Shown here: positions 30,301-36,300 of the stretch, piece after piece
How the letters are laid out: each line of letters starts with the position of its first letter
Position numbering within the stretch: position 1 is the stretch's first letter
Assembly: GCA_964400355.1 (NCBI GenBank)
Contig: CAYNTO010000024.1
Span: 1 to 46,303 of the forward strand
From: JACKAL01 sp964400355
GTDB taxonomy: Bacteria; Bdellovibrionota; Bdellovibrionia; Bdellovibrionales; JAGQZY01
Length of the DNA: 46,303 nucleotides
Reading direction: 5' to 3'
Program-made: the position numbers and the translations under genes
Notes under the pieces: generated by a model
The model's input: only the letters and a program-made list of their open reading frames with translations
What the model was told of the DNA's origin: nothing
Database searches by the model: none

Positions 30301-33300
30301 CGAATCCGTACAACTTCGGCACTCATGCCATTGGTGCCGCTGTTCAACACACTTTTACCATTACCAATACGGGTGGATTCCAGGCAACGGGTCTGGTGGA
30401 AACAGGTTTATCAGCACCGTTTATTTACTACGGCGGATCTTATCCTGGTACAGGTGGCGATTGTGCCAACACTCTGAATCCTGCAGCGACGTGTACGATC
30501 GTGGTGCAATACACTCCAAATGCGGCCGCTCTCCAATCAGAAACTATAAGTTTTGATTACAATGATGGAGTCAATGCGCAGTCGGTGACTCGTGATGTTC
30601 AGGGGACGGGATCCAATCCTGCGACACTCACAATTTCTGACTCTGATCCCTATGACTTTACAACTGTTGCTATCGGCGGAAGTATCTCTCACTTCTTTAC
30701 TATCACCAATACCGGTGGCTTCACCGCATCGGCAATGGCCGAAGTCGGTGTTGCGGCGCCGTTCTCCTATGTGGGCGGTTCTTACCCAGGCACAGGGGGA
30801 ACATGTAGCACGACGTTAGCGCCGGCGACCAGCTGTTCGATCAATGTGCGCTATGCACCTCTTGCAACAGGTCTGGTGAGCGGTATCGTAACTATGAATT
30901 ACAACAATGGTGCGAGTATCCAGTCGGTGAGCCGTCAGATTCAGGGTACTGGTACATCGTCGGCGCTGATCGCTATCAGTGAATCGGACCCATGGAATTT
31001 CGGCAATACCACAATTAGCACAACATCGACCAAATCGTTCACACTCATCAACTCTGGTGGTGTGGCGGCGACATCGATAAGTGGTGGTGGTCTGGGGCCA
31101 CCATTTACATACGCAGGTGGTACATATCCAGGCGGTGGTACATGCGGAGCCACACTCGGTGTTGGCAATACCTGTACGATCATTGTGGAGTTCACTCCGC
31201 TTTCGGGTGGTTTAGTGGGCGACGCTATTGAGATCGACTACCACAACGGTGCTGCACCGGCACAATCGATCAGAACTCTCCAAGGTACGGGTATTACACC
31301 GGCGCTGATTACGATTAGTGAGTCGGACCCTTATGATTACGGTTTAATTGCGAATGGTGGAACACGAAACTACACATTCACTGTAACCAATGCGGGCGGA
31401 TCGGCAGCGACCGGTATCTCAGAAGTGGGTATTTCCGCTCCATTTGTATACTTAGGTGGTGGTTACCCAGGAACGGGTGGTAATTGCGGTACAACATTGG
31501 GTGCTGGTGCAAGTTGTAACCTGGTCATCTCGTTTGCTCCGGGTTCACTCGGTGCATTTAGTCGCACGATTCAAGTCAATTACAATTCCGGTGTTGGCGC
31601 GGCATCTGCAACGCGTGATCTGCAAGGTACATCTGGCGCTCCCGCTACACTCGGCGTGAGTGATGGTCCTACATTCAACTACGGAACGCGCGCTACGGGC
31701 AGCTCTACGGAAAAGATTTTCACAATCAATAACACAGGTGCCGTGTCGGCGACCAGTATTGTCAATGCTGGAACAATGAACGCTCCATTTGTCTATAAAG
31801 GTGGAACATATCCAGGTGTAGGTGGCAGTTGCGGTGGTTTGCTGGGTACGGGCGCAAGCTGTACGATCGTTGTTAATTTCGAGCCGAGCTTGAACGGTTA
31901 TCAATCCGATCAAATCGATCTCAACTACAACAATGGTGCCATAACTACAAATACCCTCCGCGACGTGGAAGGCACAGGTGCCGCTCCGGCAGCCATCACA
32001 ATATCCGACAGCGACCCAGTTCCATTTGGTGTAGTGCCGATGGGTGGCCAGTCGCAACACACGTTTACCATCACAAATACCGGCTCAGTCACCGCAACCG
32101 CTGTGAGCGAGGTGGGCTTAACAGCTCCGTTCGGGTACCTTGGCGGTCCTTATCCAGGTACAGGTGGAACTTGTGGTAACACATTGAGCGCGGGTGCGAG
32201 CTGTACGATTATCGCACGTTACTCACCAATTGCTTCGGGCGTTCACAATAGCACACTTACGATCAGCTTCTTTAACGGTGTGAGTACTCAGAACTCAAGT
32301 CGTACAGTTACCGGTACTGGAGCGACACCGGGACTTCTCACCATATCCGGTGTGAACCCACATGCTTTCGGTAACGTACCATCTACCGGTACGCGCACTC
32401 AGTCATTCACAGTGACAAACTCCGGTGGCTTTGCGGTAGCCTCTATGACCGGTCTCGGACTTTCTGCGCCGTACTCATTCCTCGGTGGTTCGTATCCGGG
32501 CGCGGGTGGGGACTGTAACACCAACCTCGCCGCGGGAGGTAACTGTACTATCGTGGTTCAATATTCGCCAATCACCAATGGCGGGACAAGTGATACTATT
32601 GAGATTTCCTACAATGATGGAGTGGGTGCACAAACAGCCACTCGTGATCTCACTGGTAATGCTGTTTCTCCAGCGCTGTTGACAATCTCGGAATCGGATC
32701 CGTACAACTTTGGAAGTACGCCTGCTGGAAACAATATCGACTACGTATTTACAATCTCTAATACAGGTTCAGTAACCGCTACGGCAATTGCAGAAGTGGG
32801 CCTTACCGCTCCATTCGGATTCTTAGGTGGAGCATTCCCAGGTACTGGTGGAAGTTGTTTGGCCACGCTCAATCCTGCGAGCAGTTGTACAGTTGTTATT
32901 CGCTTCAATCCGTCGATCGCTGGAAGTTATCCAGACACCATGACCTTTAATTACAACAACGGTGTGAGCCTTGTTTCTTCGAGCCGCGATGTTGAGGGTA
33001 CAGGCGTTTCACCTGCGAACATTACAATTTCCGAAGTGGATCCTTATAACTTTGGAACAATCGCGGTGGGCGCATTCACAGATTATACATTTACGCTGAA
33101 CAACACCGGTGGTTTCACTGCGACATCCATGGCCGAAATTGGCCTCGCTGCTCCGTACACGTATGTTGGCGGCACGTACCCTGGTACTGGTGGTAATTGC
33201 GGTGGTACGCTCACTCCTGCAGGCTCATGTACAATCAATGTGCGTTTCACTCCTTCGACAACGGGTCTTGCCCCAGACGTGATTCAGGTGAGCTACTTTA

Positions 33301-36300
33301 ACGGCTCAGGCACGGTACAATCCACGCGCTCTGTTCAAGGTACGGGTGCAAGCCCTGCACTCATCACCATTTCAGAAACCAATCCCTACGATTACTCCAA
33401 CGTTACAGTTGGCGGTAATTTGAGCCATACATTTACCGTAACAAATACGGGTGGCGTACAGGCAACGGCGATGGGCGGTTCGGGCTTAAATCCTCCATTC
33501 ACGTACACAGGCGGATCATTCCCGGGAACACTTGGAACATGTACAAACACACTCAACGCTGGCGGAAGCTGTAGTGTTCAGGTGACATTCGCGCCTACGG
33601 GCCCAGGAATTCAAAGTAGCACGATCGATGTGAATTACTTTAACGGAGTGGTTTCGCAAACCTCATCGCGCAACGTTCAAGGAACGGGTATTGCTCCGGC
33701 ACTTATCACTATTTCTGAACTCGATCCCTATGATTACGGCCTGGTCGCAAATGGTGGAACGAAATCGTATATGTTTGTGCTCACCAACTCAGGTTCGAGC
33801 GTGGCCACAAGTATCAATGAGACAGGCCTCAGTGGTGAATTTGACTTCTTAGGAACGGCATATCCTGGTACAGGCGGTAACTGCGGAGCCACACTAGCGC
33901 CAGCAGCAAGTTGTAATATTGTTGTTGCCTACGCTCCATCGAGCTTAGGTGTGGATTCAAGCACCATCACGATGCAGTACTTCAACGGAGCTGTGACAGC
34001 AACCTCTAACCGCAACGTGCAAGGTACGGCGGGTGCGCCGGCGAGCTTTACATTCTCTGGAATTAGTCCGTATAATTACGGAACGCAAGCTACAGGGTCT
34101 ACCACTGAACAGCTATTCACCATCACCAACAATGGTGCAGTGCCAGCGACCGGGATTGTGGATAGCGGTAACATGATTGCACCGTTTGCTTTTAAGGGCG
34201 GAACATACCCTGGTATTGGCGGAAGTTGTGGTGGAACACTTGCCGCTGCGGCAAGCTGTAATGTGGTTGTAACATTCCAACCGTCATCGCCAGGGTTGCA
34301 ATCCGATAACGTGGAGCTCAACTTTTTTAACGGCGCGATCACAGTGGCCGGCATGCATCCTGTGCAAGGTACAGGGGCTGCTCCAGCGTCGCTCACAATT
34401 ACCGAAACAGATCCTTACACCTTTACTTCTGTGACGGTTGGTGGAGCGAGCGCCCACGTATTTACCATTACCAATGGTGGTGGCGTGGCTGCGACATCAA
34501 TGAGCGAAGTGGCCATAGCCACTCCATTCCGTTACCGCGGCGGTTCTTACCCAGGAACGAGTGGTACTTGCAGTACGATTTTAAGCCCAGGAGCTTCGTG
34601 TGACATCGACGTGGAGTTCGCACCACTATCCACAGGTCTGTCATTGGGCACCATCAACATGACATACTTTAATGGTCAATCGAGCGCGAGCACGCAAAGA
34701 TCTATCCAAGGTAGCGGTCTTGCCGCAGCGAACCTCACGATCAGCTCGGCGGATCCATATAATTTCGGTATCGTAGCGACAAGTGGATCGGTAAACCATG
34801 TATTCACAGTGACCAATTCCGGAGCGTCTGCCGCAACCAGTGTGGTGGAACTTGGTCTCGCACCACCGTTTGTGTTCACTGGTGGATCTTATCCTGGAAC
34901 ACTCGGTACCTGCGGTGGCACAATTCCGGCGAGCTCCACGTGTGATATCGATGTTTCCTTTGCTCCCGGCTTGCCTGGATTGCAGGTGGAAACTATCAAT
35001 ATTAGTTATTTTAATGGTGTGAGCACGCAAAACGCCACGCGCGATCTCCAAGGAACGGGCGCAAACCCTGCACTTCTCGATATCAGCGGTGGGCCACTAG
35101 TTGACTTTGGTACACTTGCAATCGGTGCGACTGCGACGAGCACGCTCACCATCACCAACAACGGAAACGTGACCGCGACGGCTATTGCCGACGGCTTAGG
35201 TCTTGCGCCTCCATACACGTTCCTCGGTGGTCCATTCCCGGGAACCGGCGGTACATGTTTATCTACGTTAGCGCCTGCAGCTTCGTGTACGATGGTGGTT
35301 CAATACGCGCCAACGGGCACCGGCACACATCCTGAAGCGGTTGTGGTGAGTTATCACAATGGGGCCTCGACAGTAACATCCAGCCGCAATTTGACCGGTG
35401 TGGGCGCAAACGCCGCACTTCTCTCCTTTACAGCGGGCACTTACAATTGGAATGTGTTGTTAAACACGCAACAACAAACAGTGAGCTTTACCGTAACCAA
35501 TAACGGAGGCGTTCAAGCCACGGGCATGAGCGGTTCTGGTCTCGCAGCTCCGTACTCGTTCGCGGGTGGTTACCCAGGCGTGGGCGGTAGTTGCACTACC
35601 ACACTTGCTCCAGCGTCATCGTGTACAGTGTTTGTCACTTTTAATCCAACTGTGAGCAACACGCATATTGACGATGTCGTTGTGGATTACACGAACGGTG
35701 TAACGACCACATCCGCATTTAAAACAATGACGGGACTTTCTTACTCAGACGTGATGGTGCTGTCACTCTCGAATCCTACGATGAGTCCAGGAGCGGATAC
35801 GACGCCGTCCATCCTGGTGAACAACACCGTCCCGGGATTAGAAGTGATTCTGTATTCTGATGCGTGTACATCGCAGGTTGGAACGGGCGTCGCTGGAGCG
35901 AGCTCGATCGTGTTAACGGCGTCGGCTCTCGCGGAGGCGTCTTATACATTCCGCACCCGCGCTCGTGATAGCTACGGCAACCTCACAGCATGTTCTACAT
36001 CTTCCGTGGTGTACAGAATCGATACCACAGCGCCAACTCCAGCGGCATGGTTCTGGGGTATGACAAGCCCGAACGACAACACCGAGAGCACGGATTTCAC
36101 TCCTGAGATTTCTGTTGCCGGTATCGTTGGTGAAGAAGGCACAGTGGTGCAAATGTACCAAGATGCCGCGTGTTCACAACCAATCAGTACTCCGCAAACC
36201 ATCACGGGTGGTGCGGCGACGTTCAATATTACATATGCTTCAACGGGCGCCGACGATGGCAATAAGCTCTTCTACGTGATCGCGACCGATTTGGGTACAA

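Noticed and set aside
18972..35742. Assembly artefact from a collapsed or duplicated contig
   Set aside because: All block copies differ at many sites and keep one open frame over 25 kb, which artefactual duplication would not produce; exact copy number still needs long reads.
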